From positions 496,001 to 560,000 of the forward strand of contig NZ_SJXD01000011.1 of assembly GCF_004336745.1 (NCBI RefSeq): 64,000 nt of DNA, read 5' to 3'. The translations under genes were made by a program, and so were the position numbers. How positions within the stretch are numbered: the first letter of the stretch is position 1; every line of letters starts with the position of its first letter. The notes below the pieces were generated by a model, which saw nothing but the letters and a program-made list of their open reading frames with translations, did not search any database and was not told where the DNA came from. The stretch is from Roseococcus sp. SYP-B2431. Its GTDB lineage: Bacteria; Pseudomonadota; Alphaproteobacteria; Acetobacterales; Acetobacteraceae. Positions 8,419 through 16,332 of the stretch are shown one piece after another.

Positions 8419-9357
8419 TCAGGCGACCCGGTGCAGCAGCGCCTCGCCGGAGGCCAGCCGCCGGACATTCTCGGCGGCGATGGCGAAGGACCGCTCGAAG
8501 GTGCCCGTGGTCAGCCAGCCGACATGCGGCGCGACCACGACATTGGGCAGGGCGAAGAGCGCGTCGTCCGGATCGGCCGGCTCGGCCGCGAAGACGTCGA
8601 GGCCGGCAGCGGCGAGATGGCCGGAGCGCAGCGCCTCCACCAGCGCCGCCTGGTCCACGAGGCCGCCGCGCGCGGTGTTCACCAGCACGGCGCCGCGCTT
8701 CATGCGGGCGAGGGCGTCCCGGCCGATCAGGCCGCGCGTCTCCGGCGTCTCGGGGATGTGCAGCGAGACCACGTCGCTCTCCGCGAGCAGCGCGTCGAGC
8801 GTGCGGAATTCGCCGATCGCCTCCGGCTTTGGCGCGCGGGCGGTGTAGAGGATGCGGCAGCCGAGCGCCGCCAGCACGGGCGCGAGCAGGGTCGGGATGG
8901 CGCCGTGGCCGACCAGCCCGACCGTGCGGCCGCCGAGCTCGAAGAGGCCGTCCTGGATCTCCGGCGGCTGCGACCAGCCGCGCCCGGCACGGGTCTCGGC
9001 GTCGAACCAGGCGAGCTTCCGCAGCGCGGCCAGCATGAGCGCCAGAGTGAGCTCCGCGACCGCGCGGCTGTTCGTCCCCGGCAGGTTGCAGACGGCGATG
9101 CCGCGCGCGCGGGCGGCGTCCAGGTCGATGGTGTTCACGCCCACGCCGATCTTCTGGATCAACCGCAGCCGCGGCGCGGCGGCGATATCGGCGGCGCCCA
9201 GCGGCCGCAGCACGTGCCAGATGGCCTCCGCCTCAGGCAGGGCCGCGGCGAAGGCGGCGTCATCGGCGTCGGAGACGATCCGCAGGTCCAGGCCGGGCAG
9301 GGCGGAGAGCCGCGCCGCCAGCCCGGGTCCCGCACGATAGTGCAGCAGGACCCTCAC
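8419..9357 (-). CDS. D-2-hydroxyacid dehydrogenase, NAD(P)-dependent
   Basis: 312 residues of the D-2-hydroxyacid dehydrogenase family (phosphoglycerate and hydroxypyruvate reductase relatives), interconverting 2-keto and D-2-hydroxy acids. The cofactor loop reads GLVGHGAIP, so the third glycine of GxGxxG is proline. Catalytic residues are present: Arg in NTARGGLVD, Glu in LDVFAAEP and His in VVAPHVGW. The GTG start overlaps the TGA of the upstream enolase-like gene (GTGA). It is the third gene of a coupled kinase, enolase-like, dehydrogenase operon, which suggests it handles the product of that pathway; the substrate is not predictable from the sequence. Confidence 0.88.
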   Translation of the reverse strand: MRVLLHYRAGPGLAARLSALPGLDLRIVSDADDAAFAAALPEAEAIWHVLRPLGAADIAAAPRLRLIQKIGVGVNTIDLDAARARGIAVCNLPGTNSRAVAELTLALMLAALRKLAWFDAETRAGRGWSQPPEIQDGLFELGGRTVGLVGHGAIPTLLAPVLAALGCRILYTARAPKPEAIGEFRTLDALLAESDVVSLHIPETPETRGLIGRDALARMKRGAVLVNTARGGLVDQAALVEALRSGHLAAAGLDVFAAEPADPDDALFALPNVVVAPHVGWLTTGTFERSFAIAAENVRRLASGEALLHRVA

Positions 9358-10643
9358 GGACGGGAGCGCCCGAGCACCGCGCCGCCGGGGAAGCGTGCGC
9401 GCGGGCCCAGCGCCTCCTCGATGCGCAGCGCCTCGTTCCACTTGGCCATGCGCTCGGAGCGCGCGAAGGAGCCGACCTTGAGCTGCCCCGCGCCCCAGCC
9501 GATCGCCAGATGCACGATGGTCACATCCTCCGTCTCGCCCGAGCGCGCGGAGACGATGCCGGCATAGCCGACCTCCTTCGCCGCCTCCCAGGCCACCCTG
9601 GTCTCGGTGAGCGTGCCGCGCTGGTTGGGCTTGAGGAGGACGGTATTGGCCGCGCCGATCCGCGCCGCCTCGTGGACCCGCGCCGCATCGCTGACGAGGA
9701 AGTCGTCGCCCACGACCTGGATGCGCGCGCCGACTTCCTGCGTGAAGGCGGCGAAGCCCTCGGCATCGTCCTCCGCCAGCGGATCCTCGATGGAGGCGAT
9801 GGGATAGGCGTCGATCCAGCCCAGCAGCATGCGGATCATCCCCTCCGTATCCAGCTCGCGCCCTTCGAGCCCCAGGCGATACCTGCCGCCCTTGCCGAAA
9901 TCCGTGGCCGCGATGTCCAGCGCGATGGCCACCTGCTTGCCCGGCGTGAAGCCGGCGCGCTCGATGGCCTTCACCAGCGTCTCCAGCGCCTGCTCGTTTG
10001 CCGTGAAGGCGGGCCACCAGCCGCCCTCGTCGGCGACGCCCTGGAGCAGGCCGCGCTCCTTCATGAGGGAGCCGGCGGCGCGGTAGACCTCGGCCGTCCA
10101 GTCCAGCGCCTGCGCGAAGGAGGTCGCCTCGGGGCAGATGACGAGGAAATCCTGGATGTCCACGCGGCGGCCGGCATGCGCGCCGCCGCCCAGGATCTGG
10201 ATCTGCGGCAGGGGCATGAGCGTGGCCTCGTCGCCACCGAGATGGCGCCACAGCAGCATACCCCTGGCATGGGCCGCGGCATGGGCGGCGGCCATGGAGA
10301 CGGCCAGCGTGGCGTTGGCGCCGAGGCGCGACTTGTCCGGCGTGCCGTCCAACGCGATCAGCTTCGCATCCAGCGCGTTCTGGTCGGCGCCGTCCAGGCC
10401 GTGCAAGGCGGGGGCGATCTCCTCGTTCACGGAAGCGACCGCGCCCGTCACGTCATAGCCGCCGAAGGCGGTGCCTCCGTCGCGGCGGTCCAGCGCCTCG
10501 CCGCTGCCGGTGCTGGCGCCGGCCGGCGCGATGGCGAGGCCGCGCGCGCCGCCGGCGAGGCGCACTTCCGCCTCCACGGTCGGCCGGCCGCGGCTGTCCC
10601 AGACGCGGCGGCCGCGGATGTGGGTGATCTCTGTCGAAGTCAT
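9354..10643 (-). CDS. Enolase paralog with altered active site
   Basis: 429 residues, full enolase length. Most hallmarks are present: GASTGSGEA, GGGAHAG (H156), ADEGGW, ALDIAATDF, SIEDPLAEDD, VGDDFLVSD, LLKPNQRGTLTET and GAGQLKVGS. Metal ligands and the two general acid/base residues, the ADEGG glutamate and the KPNQ lysine, are kept. Two normally invariant positions differ: QEF, whose Glu corresponds to yeast E168, is QDF (D165), and SHRSGETED, whose His corresponds to yeast H373, is SARSGETED (A366). PLPQIQILGGG also replaces PMMNIINGG. It is translated between a kinase gene (4-base overlap) and a dehydrogenase gene (4-base overlap). I infer that it dehydrates a phosphorylated hydroxy acid other than 2-phosphoglycerate; automated annotation would probably name it eno. 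Confidence 0.88.
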   Translation of the reverse strand: MTSTEITHIRGRRVWDSRGRPTVEAEVRLAGGARGLAIAPAGASTGSGEALDRRDGGTAFGGYDVTGAVASVNEEIAPALHGLDGADQNALDAKLIALDGTPDKSRLGANATLAVSMAAAHAAAHARGMLLWRHLGGDEATLMPLPQIQILGGGAHAGRRVDIQDFLVICPEATSFAQALDWTAEVYRAAGSLMKERGLLQGVADEGGWWPAFTANEQALETLVKAIERAGFTPGKQVAIALDIAATDFGKGGRYRLGLEGRELDTEGMIRMLLGWIDAYPIASIEDPLAEDDAEGFAAFTQEVGARIQVVGDDFLVSDAARVHEAARIGAANTVLLKPNQRGTLTETRVAWEAAKEVGYAGIVSARSGETEDVTIVHLAIGWGAGQLKVGSFARSERMAKWNEALRIEEALGPRARFPGGAVLGRSRP

Positions 10644-11647
10644 GCGCCGATCTCTTCCCCCCAGGCTCGCCGCACGGCATCGAGCCGTGCCGGCGGCGCT
10701 TGCAGCAGCGCGCGCGCCACGCCGCGCACGCGGTTCCTGTCGTCCTCGCCGGTCAGGTACTCGGCCGGGCTCTTGCCGTCCACGCGGGCGAGGAGAAGGC
10801 CGGGCAGGAGGCTCGCCGCGCGGCCCTCGATCTCCTCACGCGCCTCCCAGTCCACGAGGGCGAGATAGGCCTGGCCCATGGCCTCGAAGCAGGCCAGGAA
10901 GCCCTTCGCCGCGCGCGGCGTCCAGAGGCATTTCAGCAGCAGGTGGTTCAGGCAGAAGGCGAGGTCGAAGGCCGGATCGCCCCACCAGGCGCATTCCGCG
11001 TCGAGGAGCACCGGCCCATTCGGCCCGACGAGGATGTTCTTCGGGCTGACATCGCCATGCACCAGCGTGCGCTTCGTGGCCGCCGTGCGCGCGGCAAGGC
11101 CTTCCAGCATCTCCGCGAGATCCGGATGCGCGCGCGCGGTCGCGATCAGATAGGGCTCGAGACGGATGGCGTGGAAGAGCTCGTCCGTCGGGAATTCGGC
11201 CGCGAGCGCCGGACGCTTCGCGGCGAAGGCATGGATGCGCGCGATGCGCCGGCCCATCTCGGCCGCGAAGCCCGCATCCGCCTCGCCGTCGCGCAGCCGG
11301 GCCTTCCAGACGGGATGGTCGGCCGGCGACAGCCATTCCATCGCCAGCGTGCCCGTCGCCTCGTCCTGGCCGAGCAGCGCGGGAGCCACGCCGGGCACCG
11401 CCTCGGCCGCGCGGGCCAGCCAGCGCGCCTCGTAGCGGTTGCGGCCCACGGGCACGCACCAGTCGGCGGCCACCTTCAGCTTCGCCAGCGCGCGCTTGAT
11501 GCAGGCCTCGCGGCCATCCGGCAGTACCACGCGCCAGATGTCCGAGGAAACGCCGCCCGAAAGCGGCTCGCCCTGCGCGAGCGCGCCGGGCGCCAGCAGC
11601 CCCATGGCCCGCAGGCCCTGCGACATTTCCTCCGGAATATTCTTCAT
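10640..11647 (-). CDS. APH-family phosphotransferase (small-molecule kinase)
   Basis: 335 residues with the aminoglycoside-phosphotransferase/choline-kinase fold. Motifs are the catalytic loop LVHGDVSPKNILVG with Asp and Asn, and the metal-binding VLLDAECAWWGDPAFDLAF (the DFG-like aspartate). Such kinases phosphorylate hydroxyl groups on small metabolites. As first gene of an operon with an enolase-like and a dehydrogenase gene, metabolic use is more likely than antibiotic resistance. The stop overlaps the enolase-like start (ATGA). The start is ATG 11647; a TTG three codons upstream is also possible. Confidence 0.85.
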   Translation of the reverse strand: MKNIPEEMSQGLRAMGLLAPGALAQGEPLSGGVSSDIWRVVLPDGREACIKRALAKLKVAADWCVPVGRNRYEARWLARAAEAVPGVAPALLGQDEATGTLAMEWLSPADHPVWKARLRDGEADAGFAAEMGRRIARIHAFAAKRPALAAEFPTDELFHAIRLEPYLIATARAHPDLAEMLEGLAARTAATKRTLVHGDVSPKNILVGPNGPVLLDAECAWWGDPAFDLAFCLNHLLLKCLWTPRAAKGFLACFEAMGQAYLALVDWEAREEIEGRAASLLPGLLLARVDGKSPAEYLTGEDDRNRVRGVARALLQAPPARLDAVRRAWGEEIGA

Positions 11648-11798
11648 GGCGGGCAAGCCTAGGCGGGGACGCCCCGGGCAGCCAGATGGCGTCCGTCGCG
11701 CAGATTTTCATGGACGGCCGCCGCGCCGCTGCTAGCCTCGCGCCACGGGGAGAAAAGGCCGATCGGCACGAGAACGCCGGCCAGGAAAAGGAAGCCGC

Positions 11799-13388
11799 AT
11801 GTCCGTTACCCGCCGCTCGACGCTCGCCCTTGCCGCCGCCAGCATCGCGGCGCCCCGATTGGCCCTGGCGCAGGGCACCAACGTCATGCGGTTCATTCCG
11901 CAGATCGACCTGTCCTTCCTCGATCCGCATTTCACCACGGCCTATGTCACGCGCGGGCACGGCCACATGGTCTTCGACACGCTCTATGGCTGCGACGCCG
12001 CCTTCAAGCCCTCGCCGCAGATGGTGCAGGGCCACACGATCGAGAACGACGGAAAGCTGTGGAACCTCACGCTGCGCCCCGGCCTGCTCTGGCACGACGG
12101 CACGCCGGTCCTGGCGCGTGACTGCGTCGCCAGCATCCGGCGCTGGGCGCGGCGCGACGCGCTGGGCGGGGCGCTCATGGAGGCGACGGACGAGCTTTCC
12201 GCGCCGGACGACCGCACCCTCCGCTTCCGGCTGAAGAAGCCCTTTCCGCTGCTGCCCGATGCGCTGGGCAAGATCACCTCGCCCATGCCGGCGATGATGC
12301 CCGAGCGGCTGGCCAACACCGACCCCTTCACGCAGGTCACCGAGATGGTGGGCAGCGGGCCGTTCCGCTTCGTGGCCAATGAGCGCCTGGCCGGCTCGCG
12401 CAACGTCTATGCGAAGTTCGAGCGCTACGTCCCGCGCGAGGACGGGCCGATGGAATGGAATGCCGGCCCCAAGCGCGTCCACTTCGACCGCGTGATCTGG
12501 ACGACCATTCCCGACGCCGCGACCAAGGTGGCGGCCCTGAACCAGGGCGAGCAGGACTGGTGGGAGAACCCGACCCACGACCTGCTGCCGTTGCTGCGCC
12601 GCAACCGACAGGTCCGGATCGAGGTCAACAACCCGACGGGCGCGGTCGACATGATGCGGCCCAACCACCTGCAGCCGCCCTTCAACAACCCGGCCATCCG
12701 CCGGGCCATGCTGCACGCCTTCAGCCAGGCCGATTTCATGCAGGCGATCGTGGGCAACGACCCCGCCATGTACCATGTGCCGCACGGCGTCTTCTGCCCG
12801 AACACGCCCATGGCGAGCGAGGCGGGCCTCGAGCCGCTGATGGGGCCGCGCAACCTCGAGGGCGTGAAGGAGATGCTGAAGCGCGCCGGCTACGCCAACG
12901 AGAAGGTCGCGATCCTCGCCGCCACGGACTACGCCCAGTTCAAGGCGATCGGCGAGGTGATGGCCGATGTCATGGGCCGCATCGGCATGAACGTGGATTA
13001 TGTCGCGACCGACTGGGGCACCATGCTCTCGCGGCGCAACAACCGCGGGCCGGTGGAGCAGGGGGGCTGGAGCTGCTTCAACACCGGCTGGGAGGGCGTG
13101 GACCACATGGATCCCGCCAACCACTACGCGATCCGCGGCAATGGCGACCAGCCCTCCGGCTGGCCCGGCTGGTGCGTCAGCCCCCGGCTGGAGGAGCTGC
13201 GCAACCAGTGGTTCGACGCGCCGGACCTCGCGGCCCAGCAGGAGGCCTGCCGCCTGATGCAGATCCAGTGCATGCAGGACGTGCCGAGCATCCCGCTCGG
13301 GCAATATGTGCAGCCGACGGCCTACCGCGCCAATGTCACCGGCGTGCAGAAGGGCTTCCCGACCTTCTGGAACCTGCGGAAGACGTAA
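11799..13388 (+). CDS. ABC transporter substrate-binding protein, dipeptide/nickel type
   Basis: A 529-residue family 5 extracellular solute-binding protein (DppA/OppA type). The N-terminus has a twin-arginine-like signal, RRSTLALAAASIAAPRLALA, so it is exported. The mature protein starts near QGTNVMRF. Typical features: DPHFTTAYV near residue 46, RPGLLWHDGTPV near 92, and KKPFPLLPDALG near 147. A good ribosome site (AGGAAAAGGAAG) precedes the ATG. It is divergent from the kinase/enolase-like operon across about 150 bases; no permease or ATPase gene is adjacent, so its transporter is encoded elsewhere. Confidence 0.92.
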   Translation: MSVTRRSTLALAAASIAAPRLALAQGTNVMRFIPQIDLSFLDPHFTTAYVTRGHGHMVFDTLYGCDAAFKPSPQMVQGHTIENDGKLWNLTLRPGLLWHDGTPVLARDCVASIRRWARRDALGGALMEATDELSAPDDRTLRFRLKKPFPLLPDALGKITSPMPAMMPERLANTDPFTQVTEMVGSGPFRFVANERLAGSRNVYAKFERYVPREDGPMEWNAGPKRVHFDRVIWTTIPDAATKVAALNQGEQDWWENPTHDLLPLLRRNRQVRIEVNNPTGAVDMMRPNHLQPPFNNPAIRRAMLHAFSQADFMQAIVGNDPAMYHVPHGVFCPNTPMASEAGLEPLMGPRNLEGVKEMLKRAGYANEKVAILAATDYAQFKAIGEVMADVMGRIGMNVDYVATDWGTMLSRRNNRGPVEQGGWSCFNTGWEGVDHMDPANHYAIRGNGDQPSGWPGWCVSPRLEELRNQWFDAPDLAAQQEACRLMQIQCMQDVPSIPLGQYVQPTAYRANVTGVQKGFPTFWNLRKT

Positions 13389-13402
13389 GGCGCGGGCCGG
13401 CC

Positions 13403-13417
13403 GGCGCGCGGCGCGCC
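13403..13417. terminator. Short GC hairpin between convergent genes
   Basis: GGCGCGC and GCGCGCC flank a single base in the gap between convergent stops; the innermost pairs must open to form a loop. It is a possible shared terminator, without T-tracts. Confidence 0.3.
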
Positions 13418-14550
13418 TAGGACCGGGCCTCGGACTCGTTCATCCGGTGGCGTATCCGCGCCAGTGGGCGTTCGACCCAGGCGTAGAGCACCGCCGCATA
13501 GGCGAGGCTGGCGAGGGCCGCCGCCACGCCCCATCCGACCCTCCCCAACCAGGGCATGTTGAACTCGAAGAGCGCCAGCGCGACCATGTGGATCAGGTAC
13601 AGCGTGTAGGAATAGAGCCCGATGCGCTGAAGCGGCCAGGAGGTCAGGATGGCGCGCACCGGACCGCCCGTCTGCATGACCGCCGAGAACAGCACGAAGA
13701 GGCACAGGCCCTGGATCGTGTAGCGGATGGTCTCGCGGAAGGCCTCGTTGCGATAGGCGAAGGTCATCAGGAGGAAGAACAGGGCCGCCGCGACATGGGC
13801 GGGCCGCGGCCGCCAGGCGTGGCGCTCCAGGACGGGATTCTGCCACAGCGCGAGAATGCAGCCGAACAGGATCGAGTCCACGCGGGTGTGGCTCCAGTAG
13901 TAGGTGTAATAGACCTCGCCGAAGCCGAAGACGTAGATCAGGCGCAGGGCCAGCGCGGCGGCGCAGGCGACGGCGCACCAGGCGGCCACCACCTGCACCG
14001 GCTGGCGCAGCGAGAGCAGGAAGATCGCCGGGAAGATCAGGTAGAAATGCTCCTCCACGGCCAGCGACCAGAGCGGCAGGTCCGGCAGCCCGTCGGCGAT
14101 GCCGAAGAGGTGCGCGTAGTTGATCCAGAGCGTCGCCTGGGCGATCACGCCCAGCGGATCGTAGGGCGTCGCCGTGAGCCCGCCCGCGGTGAGCGCGAAG
14201 ACCACCGCCATGGTGATCCAGAGCGGCGGCTGGATGCGGAGGAAGCGGCGGAGGTAGAAGCGCTTGAGATCGACCCTTCCGCTGCGCCACCGCTCGACGC
14301 GCAGCAGCGAGGTGATCAGGAAGCCGCTGAGGAAGAAGAACAGCGTCACGCCGAAGCCGCCGGGGATCAGCACGGCGCCGAGCCCCGCATGGCCGAGGAA
14401 GACGAGGCCGAAGGCGACGGCGCGGATGCCGTCCAGCACGCCGACATGCGGCATCCTCGTGACGGCGATGGCGGCGTCGGGATGGCGTGCCATGGCCGGC
14501 GCCGCGGCGGAGACGGAGGCCCCGGCGTTGCCCGTCAAAGCCCGCGCCAT
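13417..14550 (-). CDS. Acyltransferase family 3 membrane protein (OafA-like)
   Basis: 377 residues with about ten hydrophobic segments. The N-terminal LDGIRAVAFGLVFLGHAG has the conserved Arg and His of acyltransferase-3 proteins, followed by FFFLSGFLITSLL and FYLRRFLRI. These inner-membrane enzymes add acetyl or other acyl groups to exported sugars. The ATG at 14550 overlaps the last 16 bases of the sugar transferase gene and is preceded by GAG, so the two are one operon; the protein probably decorates the polysaccharide made by this locus. Confidence 0.87.
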   Translation of the reverse strand: MARALTGNAGASVSAAAPAMARHPDAAIAVTRMPHVGVLDGIRAVAFGLVFLGHAGLGAVLIPGGFGVTLFFFLSGFLITSLLRVERWRSGRVDLKRFYLRRFLRIQPPLWITMAVVFALTAGGLTATPYDPLGVIAQATLWINYAHLFGIADGLPDLPLWSLAVEEHFYLIFPAIFLLSLRQPVQVVAAWCAVACAAALALRLIYVFGFGEVYYTYYWSHTRVDSILFGCILALWQNPVLERHAWRPRPAHVAAALFFLLMTFAYRNEAFRETIRYTIQGLCLFVLFSAVMQTGGPVRAILTSWPLQRIGLYSYTLYLIHMVALALFEFNMPWLGRVGWGVAAALASLAYAAVLYAWVERPLARIRHRMNESEARS

Positions 14551-16094
14551 TCGTAGCTCTGCGCCTCGAAGGCCTTCCGGCCGAACAGCGAGACCACCGC
14601 GGTGCGGGCCAGGATGCGCAGATCCAGCCAGATGGACCATTCGCTGAGATAGGCGAGGTCGTGCGCCGTCACCTCGATCGCGAAGGCCGTGTCCGTCATG
14701 GTGCCGGAGAGGCCGTTCACCTGGGCCCAGCCGGTGATCCCGGGCTTGGTGCGATGCCGCGCGCCATAGCCCGGCGCCACCTCCTCGATGGGCGCGCCGG
14801 CCACAAGCATATGGGCCACATGAGGCCGCGGGCCGACCATGCTCATGTCGCCCTTCAGCACATTGATGAGCTGCGGCAGCTCGTCGATGCAGGTCGGTCG
14901 CAGGAAGCGTCCGACCCGGGTGATGCGGTCATCGCGCGAGAGCACGCCGCGCGTGCCCAGGTCCGTCGGGTCGTAGCGGAGCGTCCGCAGCTTCAGGATC
15001 TGGAAGATTTTGCCGTTGCGGCCGATGCGCGGCTGGCGGAACAGGACCGGGCCGGGCCCTTCCAGCCGGATGGCGATCATGGCCGCCAGCAGGAGCGGCG
15101 AGACGATGATGAGCGCGACGCTCGCCAGGACATAGTCCATCACCGCCTTGGCGACGATCGCGCCGGGGGCCATCGGCTGCCGGACCAGCTCCAGCACCGG
15201 CTGGCCCGCGATGGCCGAGCGGCTGGTGCCCTGCGGCGCCTGGTTGGCGCCGTCCAGCAGCACCACGACCTCGGCCGTCAGCCATTGCACCTGCTGCACG
15301 GAACGCAGGATGTCGATGGCGCGGTTCAGCGGCAGCGCGATGACGATGAGGTCCAGCCGCTCCTCGCTCGCGAGGTTGGAGAGATAGGCGATGTCGCCCA
15401 GCACGGGCACGTCGGAGAGGGCGGAGGGCCGGCGCGCGGCGTCGCGGTCGTCGAAGATGCCGACGATGTCCGGGGTCTCGGGGTTCTGCTTGCCGTTCAG
15501 CCGGTCGATGAGCTGGCTGGACATCTCGGTCGCGCCCACGATCGCGATGCGGCGGCGCAGCCAGCCGCTCTTCACGCCGCGCCGGGCCATGCCGGACAGG
15601 AAGATCCGGCAGGGGAGGAGCAGCGTCACCGCGGCCATCGGCCAGAGCAGCAGGGCGGAGGCATAGGGCGGCCCGGCCAGCGGCAGCGCCACGACGGCGA
15701 CGGAGCCGCCCACGAAGAGCGGCACCAGGAGCGCGTCCGCCACGGCCCAGGGCATGTCGAGTAGCCGCCCGAGCCGGGTCGGCGCCAGGCGCAGCATGGC
15801 GAGCCAGCCCAGCCCCGCGAGGCCGCTGGCGATCAGCCTCGCCTCGAGGGGCGTGAAGCAGGTCTCCACCCGCTGGGCATTGAGCCACAGCCAACCCGCG
15901 AGCAGGAGGCAGATGAGGTCCACGGCCGCCGCGATCTGGGCAAAGGCCACCACCGGGGCCAGGCCGCCCGCAGGGGGGCCGGATCGCTTTTCTTGCTCGG
16001 TGCCGGGCCCCAGTGCTACAGGATATGTCGTATTCAGTTCGATCTCTGAATCTCCCGGTGCCGGGCTCGGCGGACCCAGGCCCCTATAGGGCAT
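14535..16094 (-). CDS. Undecaprenyl-phosphate sugar phosphotransferase (WbaP/WcaJ type)
   Basis: 519 residues. It starts repeat-unit assembly by moving a sugar-1-phosphate onto undecaprenyl phosphate at the inner membrane. Four transmembrane helices lie in roughly residues 45-170, then a Rossmann-like domain ([17 protein letters not shown]). The catalytic C-terminal domain begins near residue 325: [10 protein letters not shown], a membrane re-entrant helix, [16 protein letters not shown], then [22 protein letters not shown], which is diagnostic of the family. It is divergent from the GumC-like gene and co-directional with the acyltransferase. Confidence 0.93.
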   Translation of the reverse strand: MPYRGLGPPSPAPGDSEIELNTTYPVALGPGTEQEKRSGPPAGGLAPVVAFAQIAAAVDLICLLLAGWLWLNAQRVETCFTPLEARLIASGLAGLGWLAMLRLAPTRLGRLLDMPWAVADALLVPLFVGGSVAVVALPLAGPPYASALLLWPMAAVTLLLPCRIFLSGMARRGVKSGWLRRRIAIVGATEMSSQLIDRLNGKQNPETPDIVGIFDDRDAARRPSALSDVPVLGDIAYLSNLASEERLDLIVIALPLNRAIDILRSVQQVQWLTAEVVVLLDGANQAPQGTSRSAIAGQPVLELVRQPMAPGAIVAKAVMDYVLASVALIIVSPLLLAAMIAIRLEGPGPVLFRQPRIGRNGKIFQILKLRTLRYDPTDLGTRGVLSRDDRITRVGRFLRPTCIDELPQLINVLKGDMSMVGPRPHVAHMLVAGAPIEEVAPGYGARHRTKPGITGWAQVNGLSGTMTDTAFAIEVTAHDLAYLSEWSIWLDLRILARTAVVSLFGRKAFEAQSYEWRGL

Positions 16095-16332
16095 CGTCTT
16101 CTGCGCAGCAATATGTCTCCATTTTGAAACGAGATGGGCGCCGTCGATTTTCCTCGATTTCGGCCTATCCGGCTGATCACAATGGGAGCAGCGGCCGGAA
16201 TCCCTGCCTCTCCCGGTCGCAGAATATCAAGGATATGTTGTTCCGGCCCGCCAGGCCGATTTGATCTCCGTTGCCGGTCAGGGCATCTTCCGCCGGGTAT
16301 CGGTGGCGCCTGGCGCGCAGCGGGGTTCGTGG
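16095..16332. promoter_or_regulatory. Divergent promoter region of the polysaccharide locus
   Basis: About 240 bases between the sugar-transferase start and the chosen GumC-like start, noticeably AT-richer than the flanks up to about 16260. Promoters for both arms should be here; I cannot point to a convincing -35/-10 pair. A TTG at 16261 would lengthen the GumC-like protein by 24 residues. Confidence 0.4.

Noticed and set aside
10640-11647. Aminoglycoside resistance gene
   Set aside because: The kinase is coupled to two metabolic genes, so a metabolic substrate is more likely than a drug.
10836-13304. Long minus-strand open frame across the ABC binding protein
   Set aside because: It only mirrors the binding-protein gene and the kinase gene in the wrong frame; no domain seen.
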